The notes below the pieces were generated by a model. That model was not told the DNA's origin. It made no database searches and was given only the letters and a program-made list of their open reading frames with translations. Both the position numbers and the translations under genes were made by a program. From NCBI RefSeq assembly GCF_020564625.1, contig NZ_JAJBZT010000007.1, forward strand, positions 124,001 to 188,000: a stretch of DNA of 64,000 nt, given 5' to 3'. Shown here piece after piece: positions 18,122 through 27,000 of the stretch; position 1 is the stretch's first letter; each line of letters begins with the position of its first letter. The stretch is from Leeia speluncae. Lineage in GTDB: Bacteria; Pseudomonadota; Gammaproteobacteria; Burkholderiales; Leeiaceae.

Positions 18122-18148
18122 CTCCCCATTTTTATCAGTAATGGGGAG
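18122..18148. terminator. Hairpin between convergent genes
   Basis: A 9-bp perfect stem (CTCCCCATT/AATGGGGAG) with a 9-nt loop lies between the converging sigma54-activator and XRE-cupin genes. Neither side has a T tract, so terminator function is likely but not typical. Confidence 0.5.
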
Positions 18149-18182
18149 CTAATCCAGCTAAATATCAGTTCATGCTAATAGA

Positions 18183-18827
18183 TTAGTAACTTGGCCGCTG
18201 TGTTGTCACCCACAATACCACTGCATCTTGCTCGCTAATCGAAATCGCGGCATGGCCCATTTTTGCATCGTAATAAATACTGTCGCCCACTTCTAAATCT
18301 ACTGGCGTGTAGAGTTCTGTGTACATACGTAGTGTGCCAGATAATACATACACAAATTCTTCGCCTTCGTGACGAGACCATTTGCCCACATCGTCTAGGT
18401 GCCTTGCTGTCACGGTAATTTTAAATGGCAGCATGGTTTTGTGCGCTAGCTCATTGGCGAGCACTTCAAACTGGTAGGATTTTCCCTGTTCGTAACGTTC
18501 ACCTTCACCACTTTTTGTGACGGCGCGGCGTCCGCTATGGCCTTGGCTAGGAGCTGGTCCAAACAGGCTGTTAAATTCAATTTTTAAACCGGCGATTATC
18601 TTCTGCAGCACATCAAACGTTGGAGACATCAGCTCGTTTTCGATTTTGGATAAGGTCGAACGAGAGACACCACACAGCTTACTCGCATTTTCTAGCGTGA
18701 GGTTTTGCTCTTGTCTTGCATTTCTTACCCGCGTGCCGAGAGAGACGACTTTGCTCTCTGTCGCCACTGGAAAATTTTCTGCCCGTGTAACTTCTAATTT
18801 TTTCGGTTTGATTGTCTTGAGTTCCAT
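18183..18827 (-). CDS. XRE-family regulator with C-terminal cupin domain
   Basis: 214 residues: an HTH_3 domain at about 28-85 (RNARQEQNLTLENASKLCGVSRSTLSKIE) and a cupin sensor at about 130-205 (HEGEEFVYVLSGTLRMYTE...LEVGDSIYYDAKMGHAA). These repressors typically sense a small metabolite and control amine or amino-acid catabolism. It is divergent from the thiamine-diphosphate enzyme gene. A perfect palindrome, GTTTCTTATAAGAAAC, lies 82 bp upstream of its start. The same palindrome family at amaB suggests it is the common repressor of both units; that is inference. AGG precedes the ATG. Confidence 0.9.
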   Translation of the reverse strand: MELKTIKPKKLEVTRAENFPVATESKVVSLGTRVRNARQEQNLTLENASKLCGVSRSTLSKIENELMSPTFDVLQKIIAGLKIEFNSLFGPAPSQGHSGRRAVTKSGEGERYEQGKSYQFEVLANELAHKTMLPFKITVTARHLDDVGKWSRHEGEEFVYVLSGTLRMYTELYTPVDLEVGDSIYYDAKMGHAAISISEQDAVVLWVTTQRPSY

Positions 18828-18870
18828 GACCTGCCTCTGTTTTATCCCATCTTAACATTGACCAAAAAGG

Positions 18871-18899
18871 TTGCCAAATAGCTGGCTTGTTACTAATAT
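18871..18899 (+). promoter_or_regulatory. sigma70-type promoter of the thiamine-diphosphate enzyme gene
   Basis: TTGCCA (18871-18876), 17-bp spacer, TAATAT (18894-18899). The palindrome starts 11 bp after the -10 box, exactly as at amaB. Confidence 0.65.
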
Positions 18900-18908
18900 G
18901 GAAACAAA

Positions 18909-18924
18909 GTTTCTTATAAGAAAC
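18909..18924. promoter_or_regulatory. Perfect 16-bp palindrome GTTTCTTATAAGAAAC, probable XRE-cupin operator
   Basis: Fully self-complementary, in the divergent XRE-cupin/thiamine-diphosphate enzyme region, directly downstream of the plus-strand -10 box. It matches the four TTTCYWATNNGAAA sites at amaB. A second, imperfect dyad (GTTACTAATATGGAAAC, 18889-18905) overlaps the -10. Confidence 0.72.
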
Positions 18925-19023
18925 AAATGGGGAATAAGCAACACTTTCCTTGCAAATACAAAGCTAAACTGCACCATCTAAGGCTAAACAGAGGGCCTAG
19001 GTGATTAACTCGAAAGTAAACAA

Positions 19024-20685
19024 ATGACAGCAAAGTATGTAGAAAACCGTACAGGTGGACAGTTGTTGGTAGATAGCTTGTTGGCACTTGGCGTGGATAC
19101 TGGTTTTTGTGTGCCGGGCGAAAGCTATTTGGCCGTATTAGATGCGCTTTATGATGTAAAAGATGCTTTTGAGTTGATCACTTGCCGTAATGAAGGCGGC
19201 GCAGGGTTTATGGCAGAGGCGTATGGCAAATTAAAAGCCAGACCAGCCGCATGTTTTGTTACCCGAGGGCCCGGCGCGTGTAATGCAAGTATCGGGATTC
19301 ACACGGCACTGCAAGATTCCACCCCTTTATTGCTGTTTATTGGCCAAGTATCGAGAGATCAGCTGGGTAGAGAGGCATTTCAAGAGGTGAACTACCGTGA
19401 AATGTTTAAACCCCTAGCAAAATGGATTACCGAAATTGATGATGCACGACGGATTCCGGAAATTTTGCAAAGAGCATACCAAATTGCAACGGCTGGCCGA
19501 CCTGGCCCTGTTGTCATTGCCTTGCCAGAAGATATGCTGACAGATGTTGTCGCTAAAAGTAGCTTGCCCACAATGCCCACCCGCTTTGATGCACCCTTAC
19601 CCTTATTGGCGAAAGAGGAAATTAGGGTTGAATTAGCAAAAGCCAAGCAACCGTTAATCATTGTTGGCGGTGGTGGCTGGACAGAAAATGCGCGTGAAGC
19701 ATTAACCCAATTTGCTAATGATTGGTCGTTGCCGGTGGTAGCGAGTTTCCGCCGACAAGATGTATTTAATAATCTTCATCCAAACTATATTGGTGAATTA
19801 GGTACATCGGTTAGTCCGCAACTCGCTAAGCGAGTAGAAGAGGCGGATTTACTGATTGTGATTGGTTCACGCTTATCTGAAATGACCACCAATGGCTATA
19901 CCTTGGTGACCTCGCCAACCCCTCAGCAAACGCTTATTCATCTTCATCCTGATGAAGCAGAAATTAATAAAGTATTTTCTGCCAAAGTGGGGGTGGCGGT
20001 TAGTGTGAATGAGGCCGCATTTGGGTTGGCAGAGATTAAACCCAAATCAGATTCCATTGCTTGGCAGCCATGGTTATCACGTGCCCAAGCAGAATACGAA
20101 GCTAACTTAGCTTCCGCTAAGGTAATTGGAGACGTAGATATGTTTGCGGTGATGCAAACCGTGAATCAGCTAGCTCCAAAAGATGCAATTTATACGAATG
20201 GTGCGGGTAACTATACGGGCTGGTTGCATCGTTTTCACCGCTATAGCGTATATCCGTCTCAATTAGCGCCAACAAGTGGTGCAATGGGGTATGGCTTACC
20301 TGCTGCCATTGGTGCAGCCGTTGCTGAACCTGATCGTACAGCCATCTGCTTTGCAGGGGATGGGTGTTTTATGATGAATGCGCAAGAGCTCGCGACTATT
20401 GCGAGACACCAATTAAAACTCATCATCTTGCTGATCAATAATGGCGTGTACGGCACGATTCGTATGCATCAAGAAAAGCATTATCCAGATCGTAAAATCG
20501 CCACCCGTTTAGAAAATCCGGATTTTGTTGCTTATGCAAAAAGCTTCGGTCTAGAAGGGGTTAGGGTGGAAAAGACCGCCGAGTTTGAAGCGGCGTTTAC
20601 AAATGCACTAGCAAGTGAAAACACCACATTGATCGAAATTATCGTCGATCCGCGTCAGGTTTCAACCAGAAGTATTGCTGGGTAA
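19024..20685 (+). CDS. Thiamine-diphosphate-dependent enzyme, acetolactate-synthase-like family
   Basis: 553 residues with the three-domain layout of the family: N-terminal PYR domain with the catalytic glutamate in TCRNEGGAGFMAEAYG, a central domain (about 195-330), and a C-terminal PP domain with the GDG...NN motif (FAGDGCFMMNAQE to LLINNGVYGT). It probably decarboxylates or carboligates a 2-oxo acid. No regulatory subunit gene adjoins it and it is not in an ilv context, so biosynthetic acetolactate synthase is unlikely. Its promoter shares operator and spacing with amaB, which ties it to lysine/pipecolate breakdown. The ribosome-binding site is weak and the leader is long (about 115 nt). 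Substrate unknown. Confidence 0.85.
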   Translation: MTAKYVENRTGGQLLVDSLLALGVDTGFCVPGESYLAVLDALYDVKDAFELITCRNEGGAGFMAEAYGKLKARPAACFVTRGPGACNASIGIHTALQDSTPLLLFIGQVSRDQLGREAFQEVNYREMFKPLAKWITEIDDARRIPEILQRAYQIATAGRPGPVVIALPEDMLTDVVAKSSLPTMPTRFDAPLPLLAKEEIRVELAKAKQPLIIVGGGGWTENAREALTQFANDWSLPVVASFRRQDVFNNLHPNYIGELGTSVSPQLAKRVEEADLLIVIGSRLSEMTTNGYTLVTSPTPQQTLIHLHPDEAEINKVFSAKVGVAVSVNEAAFGLAEIKPKSDSIAWQPWLSRAQAEYEANLASAKVIGDVDMFAVMQTVNQLAPKDAIYTNGAGNYTGWLHRFHRYSVYPSQLAPTSGAMGYGLPAAIGAAVAEPDRTAICFAGDGCFMMNAQELATIARHQLKLIILLINNGVYGTIRMHQEKHYPDRKIATRLENPDFVAYAKSFGLEGVRVEKTAEFEAAFTNALASENTTLIEIIVDPRQVSTRSIAG

Positions 20686-20701
20686 TGATCGTTAAAACTG
20701 C

Positions 20702-20746
20702 CTTGATGTTGTCTTTCTTAGATGTTGAAGGCAAGGCAACATCAAG
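20702..20746. terminator. Long-loop hairpin between converging genes
   Basis: CTTGATGTTG pairs perfectly with CAACATCAAG across a 25-nt loop, between the thiamine-diphosphate enzyme and the converging membrane-protein gene. There is no clear T run. Confidence 0.4.
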
Positions 20747-20747
20747 C

Positions 20748-21176
20748 TTAACGCTTTGTACGTTTTTTCTGTCGGAGATAGATTTTGCCCATTTCATCTA
20801 AATCGAGACGGGTAAAAGGTCTTCCTTGTGCATAGACGCTTGCACGATAATCCGCACATTCAGTACAGATGTTCGCAAGATGTTCTGCATTGCTCATGTA
20901 TTCTATATTGGGAGAGATATCACAAAGTCTGCCGCATCTAGAGGCTAGCATGGCGGAAAGAATAAAAATGACTAGTAATACTCCGATGAGAAGAGGTACT
21001 ACTAACAAGGGTAATGCCCGATATCCAATTAATGCCATTAGTGCGAATAGAAAGCTGCTAATGCATATTAGTGCAAAACGCTTTCTGGCTTTGGGAGCAA
21101 TTTCACAGAGCTCAAGTAAGTTTGGATGCGCTACTAAGCGTTGATGACTAGCCGTTAGAATGGTTAGATAGGTCAT
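20748..21176 (-). CDS. Small membrane protein of unknown function
   Basis: 142 residues. Two adjacent hydrophobic helices at about 33-82 (including SSFLFALMALIGYRALPLLVV and LLIGVLLVIFILSAML) are flanked by an N-terminal soluble helix and a C-terminal cysteine-containing tail with several charged residues (NICTECADYRA...RQKKRTKR). I do not recognise the family. It runs against the surrounding catabolic genes and follows another small membrane gene by 23 bp, so the two may form a unit. An inner-membrane location is likely. Confidence 0.7.
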   Translation of the reverse strand: MTYLTILTASHQRLVAHPNLLELCEIAPKARKRFALICISSFLFALMALIGYRALPLLVVPLLIGVLLVIFILSAMLASRCGRLCDISPNIEYMSNAEHLANICTECADYRASVYAQGRPFTRLDLDEMGKIYLRQKKRTKR

Positions 21177-21199
21177 GCGTGTTTACTTACTGAATTGGG

Positions 21200-21439
21200 C
21201 TAATTAAGTAAATGCCATTGTACCCAAAAATTCAGTACAAAGATGATGGCCGAATAGAGTTGCGCTAAGGCGTTACACTCGCTATTTAAACATTGAAAAT
21301 ACCATAATGAACTAAAGTATATCGCCAATGTGGATATAAACGAGCCAATCCAAAAGGTTGGCTTTTCAAATAGTCGCTTTAGATTGATCACCACGGTTGT
21401 TATTCCAATCATTAGATTGGCTAGAACGCTTACTAACAA
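21200..21439 (-). CDS. Putative small hydrophobic membrane protein
   Basis: Up to 79 residues with three hydrophobic stretches (about 2-18, 29-48 and 60-76). The upstream start is a TTG with no clear ribosome-binding site; the ATG at codon 10 would give 70 residues. No family is recognised. The consistent membrane-like composition and the tight spacing to the next minus-strand gene are the main support. Confidence 0.45.
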   Translation of the reverse strand: MLVSVLANLMIGITTVVINLKRLFEKPTFWIGSFISTLAIYFSSLWYFQCLNSECNALAQLYSAIIFVLNFWVQWHLLN

Positions 21440-21593
21440 GGATGATTCTCTAAAACTTCATGAGTTTTATGAATGAACTTCTGAAAACTCATCGCTTTAT
21501 AAACCTGCATCCCTCATCGAAAATACCCTCCATACCGCATTCACCAAGCGAAGCTTTGTGAAAAACATCATCAACAGTTTGTGAGGAAATTTC

Positions 21594-22634
21594 ATGTCTG
21601 CTACTGCTGCACGTCAATCTTTACTTTGGGCTTTATTATCTAAAGTGGTTGGAGAATCTAAAACAGAAGCTTTGTTTAAGATGATTCAAGTCGATGAAGT
21701 GTTTTTAACGCCAGATGCAGTTAGCGTCCCAAGACTTGTATTAGCACAAGCAATGAATATGGTGTTGTTTGATAAAAACCTAGAAGCTGTGCCAGAGGGC
21801 AAAGCCTATGTAACAGATAAGTTAGCTGCTGGTGAGCAAGTGGTGTTTGATCATGGCGCGCTTCGCACCGTAAAACTAGAAGGCATGGGTAGCCTGCCTG
21901 CTGGCGAATTATCTTTCAAACGCATTTTAGAGCCATTAGGTTTTGTTGTTGGTGGTGTTTACCCTCTACCAAAATTGAAAATGACTGGCCGTGCTTATGT
22001 TCATCAAGAAGCCCCAGAGTTGGTCGCGCAGTTTTTTGTGTCTGAATTGCATGTGGATGAATTTTCCCCAAGCTTTCAAGACGCGGTGCGTCGAGTAACC
22101 AAAGATTCGGTAGACCCTTTAAAAGCAGAAGACCACGCATTATTGCAGCAGCTTGCAGCAGATAGCGCATTGCCATTTGAAGCAGCAGTTCGCTTATTGC
22201 CTGCCTTGGTTCATGCTTTTGGTGTGCATCACCCCATTCCAGCGCTAGATGATTACAACATTATCTTAAAAGAATCTGCCGAAATGGCGTGGATTTCTAC
22301 GGAAGGTAACTGTTTTAACCATGCAACCGACCACGTACCAGATGTATTTAAACTAACCGAGCAACAAGCTGCTTTGGGTCGTTCTATTAAGCCGCAGGTA
22401 GAAGTCTCTACTGATGGTTCTGTTCGCCAAACCGCTTTCCGTGCTGCCCAAGTAAAACGCGCATTCCGTGATGAGGCCGGCCGTGTGGTAGAGCAGGTTG
22501 TACCCGGTTCATTTTATGAGTTCATTACCCGTGACCGCGTTTTAGACCAGTCTTCTGGCGAAATGAAGATGGACTTACGTTTTGATAGCGGAAATGCACA
22601 AGGCATTTTCAAAATGACAGCTGCAATGTGCTAA
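21594..22634 (+). CDS. hglS: DUF1338/HglS-family 2-oxoadipate dioxygenase/decarboxylase
   Basis: 346 residues of the DUF1338 (VOC-like, Fe(II)-dependent) family. HglS converts 2-oxoadipate to D-2-hydroxyglutarate, CO2 being released, in the D-lysine pathway. The probable metal ligands are visible: His87 in FDHGALRT, His243 (or His247) in STEGNCFNHATDHV and Glu309 in GSFYEFITRD. It is shorter than the roughly 450-residue HglS/YdcJ proteins I recall and may belong to a compact subgroup. A GAGGAAA site precedes the ATG. It is followed after 16 bp by an aminotransferase that would make its substrate, and then by the D-2-hydroxyglutarate dehydrogenase, a strong pathway context. Confidence 0.88.
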   Translation: MSATAARQSLLWALLSKVVGESKTEALFKMIQVDEVFLTPDAVSVPRLVLAQAMNMVLFDKNLEAVPEGKAYVTDKLAAGEQVVFDHGALRTVKLEGMGSLPAGELSFKRILEPLGFVVGGVYPLPKLKMTGRAYVHQEAPELVAQFFVSELHVDEFSPSFQDAVRRVTKDSVDPLKAEDHALLQQLAADSALPFEAAVRLLPALVHAFGVHHPIPALDDYNIILKESAEMAWISTEGNCFNHATDHVPDVFKLTEQQAALGRSIKPQVEVSTDGSVRQTAFRAAQVKRAFRDEAGRVVEQVVPGSFYEFITRDRVLDQSSGEMKMDLRFDSGNAQGIFKMTAAMC

Positions 22635-22650
22635 TCAGAGGGAAATAACC

Positions 22651-23925
22651 ATGACTGCTTCATCGCAACTGAATGATCTAAGAACGGGCCATGTGAGTGC
22701 GGGCATTAAAACGCTTCACCCTGTGTATATAGATAGGGCAGAAAATGCGCGCGTTTGGGATACCGATGGCAATGAATATATCGATCTTATCGCTGGTATT
22801 GGGGTGCTAAATACCGGGCATCGCCACCCTAAAGTGATGTCAGCGGCGATGGCGCAGATGGAAAAATTTACCCATAGCTGTTTTAATGCGATTCCGCATG
22901 AGCCTTACGTGAAGCTCGCTGCCGGTTTGAGTAAAGTTGCCGCGCCTATCATTGAAAATCCTCGTTTAATGTTAACCAGTAGTGGTGCAGAAGCAATGGA
23001 AAACGCCATTAAACTGGCGCGTGCTTATACCCGCCGCACTGCAATGATTGCATTTGATGGTGGTTTTCATGGCCGTACACTTGCCACACTGGCTCTGACC
23101 GCTAAAGTAAAACCATACAAAACCTTGATTGGGCCATTACCTGGGCCGGTTTATCACGCCAGCTTTGCCAGCAAAGATAATGGCGTGACACGCGAAGAAG
23201 CATTGGCTTCTTTAGAGCGCATCTTAAAGGTGGAAGTAGCGCCAGAAGATGTGGCGGCAATTGTGATTGAACCCGTGCAAGGAGAGGGCGGTTTTATTCC
23301 GGTGGATAGTGGGTTTATGCAAGATATTCGCAAGCTGTGCGATCAACACGGTATCTTGCTAATTGTGGATGAAATCCAGAGTGGTTTTGGCCGCTCGGGC
23401 AAACTATTTGCTGTAGAGCATAGTGGCGTTAAACCAGACCTACTTGTTATTGGTAAAGGGGTGGCAGGTGGTTTCCCATTAGCCGGTGTCATTGGTAAAG
23501 AAACCATTATGAATTGCTTGCCGCCTGGCGGTTTGGGTGGCACATATGCCGGTAATGCAGTGGCGTGTGCCGCTGGGGCGGCTGTACTAGAGGTAATGGA
23601 AAGCGAGCACCTGCTTGCCCAAGCTAACCAGATTGGCGAAGTGGTTGTTGCAAGAGTGAATGCAATGAAAGCAGGGCCAAATGGTCAGCATATTGGCCAA
23701 CTGCGCGGCATTGGTGCGATGCGAGCATTCGATTTAGTGACAGATGGCAAGCCAGATGCCGCTAAGCTGCAAAAGCTATTAGCAAAAGCAAGAGAGAAAG
23801 GCGTGCTACTCATCGCTGCGGGTGAGCATGGCAATGTGATTCGCTTATTGCCACCATTAACGATCCCATTGGCGGATTTAGAAAAAGCAATGGATGTGAT
23901 TGAATCCTTGCTAGGCGAATTGTAA
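22651..23925 (+). CDS. Class III PLP aminotransferase (GabT-like; probable 2-aminoadipate transaminase)
   Basis: 424 residues of the ornithine/4-aminobutyrate aminotransferase group: SSGAEAMENAIKLAR phosphate-binding region, DEIQSGFGRSG, and the PLP lysine at residue 269 in VIGKGVAGGFPLAG. Annotation pipelines would call it 4-aminobutyrate aminotransferase. Here it lies 16 bp after hglS with its own GAGGGAAA site, so conversion of 2-aminoadipate to 2-oxoadipate is the better guess. As I recall, AmaC of P. putida is also GabT-like. A second role on GABA or 5-aminovalerate cannot be excluded. A terminator follows. Confidence 0.87.
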   Translation: MTASSQLNDLRTGHVSAGIKTLHPVYIDRAENARVWDTDGNEYIDLIAGIGVLNTGHRHPKVMSAAMAQMEKFTHSCFNAIPHEPYVKLAAGLSKVAAPIIENPRLMLTSSGAEAMENAIKLARAYTRRTAMIAFDGGFHGRTLATLALTAKVKPYKTLIGPLPGPVYHASFASKDNGVTREEALASLERILKVEVAPEDVAAIVIEPVQGEGGFIPVDSGFMQDIRKLCDQHGILLIVDEIQSGFGRSGKLFAVEHSGVKPDLLVIGKGVAGGFPLAGVIGKETIMNCLPPGGLGGTYAGNAVACAAGAAVLEVMESEHLLAQANQIGEVVVARVNAMKAGPNGQHIGQLRGIGAMRAFDLVTDGKPDAAKLQKLLAKAREKGVLLIAAGEHGNVIRLLPPLTIPLADLEKAMDVIESLLGEL

Positions 23926-23944
23926 TTTTGCGCAATTCGCTAAA

Positions 23945-23970
23945 AAAGCCTGCAGATCACCGCAGGCTTT
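23945..23970 (+). terminator. Terminator after the hglS-aminotransferase operon
   Basis: AAAGCCTGC/GCAGGCTTT 9-bp perfect stem with an 8-nt loop, ending in TTT then CTGCGTTTT. Confidence 0.75.
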
Positions 23971-24041
23971 CTGCGTTTTACGGTGCTGAGCCATTCTGTA
24001 ACCAGTATGCAAATACAAGAACAAAAACGAGTGTGTAGATC

Positions 24042-27000
24042 ATGATCCCAAGATTAGATAACCAACCGGCCATGTTATCCATTCACCAAGCTTTCCTAAC
24101 GGAATTGGCGATTCATGGTTTCGAGGGCGAAATTGGGCAACAGCAGAGTGATCGCCTCATTGCGGCGACAGATAACTCTATTTACCAAAGAATGCCAGAT
24201 GCTGTGGTATTCCCTAAACATGCTCAGGATGTTCAGTTAATTGCCAAAATTGCTGCGCAATCACGGTTCCAATCTGTTGTCTTGGCGCCTAGAGGGGGCG
24301 GTACAGGGACAAACGGCCAATCACTCACATCAGGGATTGTGGTAGACCTTTCTAAGCATTTAAACCAGATTTTAGAAATTAATGTAGAAGAAAGATGGGC
24401 GAGGGTGCAAAGCGGTGTAGTAAAAGACCAACTAAATGCTGCCTTAGCGCCACATGGCTTATTTTTTGCACCAGAGTTATCGACATCAAACCGCGCAACG
24501 ATTGGCGGCATGGTAAATACCGATGCTAGCGGTCAAGGCTCTTGCATGTACGGAAAAACCCGTGATCATGTGCTCTCGCTAAAAACGGTATTACCGGGCG
24601 GATTGGTTTATGAAAGTGAACCAATAGAAGGTGCAGAGCTAGATGCTGCTTTAGATAGAGAGGATAAGGTTGGTGAAATTCACCGCTTACTCGATCACAT
24701 CCAAGATACATACGCAGATGAAATTGAAGCAACTTTCCCCAAGTTAAACCGTTGTTTAACTGGTTATGATCTTGCCCATATTTATGATGAACATGGCCGA
24801 TTTGATCTAAATGCTATTTTATGCGGATCAGAGGGTACGCTTGGCATGATTGTTGAAGCCAAGATTAATGTGCTACCTATCCCCACTTGTAGCGCCATTT
24901 TATCGGTGAGATACCCAGATTTTGACAGCGCCTTGCGTGACGCACCGGTATTAATGAAGCTAAATGCGGCGTCTATCGAAACGGTGGATAGCCTTGTACT
25001 GCAATTGGCGCAAAAAGATATTATCTGGCACGCAGTGGCGGAGTATTTCCCTGCCAATCCAAACAACGAACCTACCTTAGGCATTAACTTGGTGGAGTTT
25101 GTGGCAATGAATGAGACCGATCTTGAAAAGCAATTAGCAGAGATCACCGCCTTTATGGAGCGGGACCAAACGGACAAACGCTTTGGTTATACCATTGCCC
25201 GCGGGCAAAAGGCAGTGAATCAACTATGGACAATGCGTAAGAAATCCGTTGGCTTGTTGGGTGGCGCAGCAGGAGACCGTCGCCCCTTACCTTTTGTAGA
25301 AGATACCGCTGTACCGCCAGAAAATTTGGCAGATTACATTGCCGAGTTCCGAGCCTTACTAGATAGCCATGGTTTACGTTACGGTATGTTCGGGCATGCT
25401 GATGCTGGCGTTTTGCACGTCAGACCAGCGCTAGATATGAAAGACACCAACCAAGAACCTCTTATTCGGACGATTACCGAAGGGGTGGCCGCCTTAACCA
25501 AAAAATATAACGGTTTGTTGTGGGGCGAACATGGTAAAGGTCTACGCTCTGAATACGCGCCCGCTTTTTTTGGCAAGCTCTACCCCGTACTGCAGCAAAT
25601 CAAACAAACTTTTGACCCGTTTAACCAATATAACCCAGGTAAGATCGCGACTATCCCTGGGGCAACCTTAACGGCAGTAGATGCCGTACCTTTACGTGGG
25701 CATTTTGATCGCCAAATCCCGATTGTTGTGCGCCAAGCCTATGATGAGGGTTTGCATTGCAATGGGAATGGCGCTTGCTACAACTATGATCAAGATGACT
25801 ACATGTGTCCATCTTGGAAGGTGACTAGAGATCGTCGACATTCACCGAAGGGGCGTGCATCCCTATTGCGAGAGTGGTTACGGCAACTGGCTCAAAAGGG
25901 TATTCAGCCGGTGGGGAAAATTAGCCAACTCTCTCAACTTGCTTCGCTACCAAAAAAGCTTTGGTTTACTATTTCGAATACAGAAAAGGCAGATTTTTCG
26001 CATGAAGTAAAATCTGCCATGGATGGTTGTTTGGCCTGTAAATCTTGCGCAGGACAATGCCCCATTAAAGTAGACGTGCCAAGTTTCCGTTCTAAATTTC
26101 TTTACTACTATCATCAGCGTTATTTAAGGCCAGCAAAAGACTACCTAGTGGCCAGCATGGAGTTTATTGCTCCTATCGCGGCAAAACTCCCTGCAGCCTA
26201 CAACTTACTCACCCAGTCTGCTATCGGTAGTTATTTGCTTGAAAAATTGGGGTTGGTGCATTCTCCAGCGCTAAAACCACTAGCAATAGAGCCGATGCTA
26301 AAACAAAGCTTGGTTCAGCTTGCAACGCCTGCCAAATTAGCTGCGTTAAGTGATGCCCAAAAAGCAAATAGTGTCATCATTGTTCAGGACGTATTCACCC
26401 GCTATTTCGAGCCAAAAGTGCTACAAGATTTGATCTTGTTATTGAATCACTTAGGCATCACTCCATGGCTTGCTCCTTTGCTACCTAACGGAAAACCACT
26501 GCATGTACATGGTTTTCTGGGTTGGTTTGAAAAAGTAGCAAAGAAAAACCAGCAAAATTTAGCACCATTGGCAACATCTGGCGTCCCTCTGGTTGGGGTA
26601 GACCCATCCATGACGCTTACGTATCGCGGTGAATACGCAAAAACACTCGATGCCGAACAAGCAATCCAAGTGATGTTGGTGCAAGAATGGCTAAATGCGT
26701 GGTTAAAAAAGCAAACCAACTTACCGCAGGCCAAAGTATCGGCAACGCATTGGTTGTTATCCCATTGCAGCGAGAAAACCAGCCAGCCGCAAAGCCATCT
26801 CCAGTGGCAAAGCATTTATGAACAGCTTGGGGTCACACTCAAGCCTCTGCAAACAGGTTGTTGTGGCATGGCTGGTACATTTGGGCACGAAGCAAAGCAC
26901 CGTGAAACTTCACAAGCCATTTATGCGCAAAGCTGGAAAAAAGTGGTTGAAGACGAAGCTAAGCGAGATCACTTAGTGGCAACCGGTTATTCATGCCGTT

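Noticed and set aside
22651-23925. Simple annotation of the aminotransferase as 4-aminobutyrate transaminase
   Set aside because: No succinate-semialdehyde dehydrogenase adjoins it, whereas hglS is 16 bp upstream, so a 2-aminoadipate role is more consistent.
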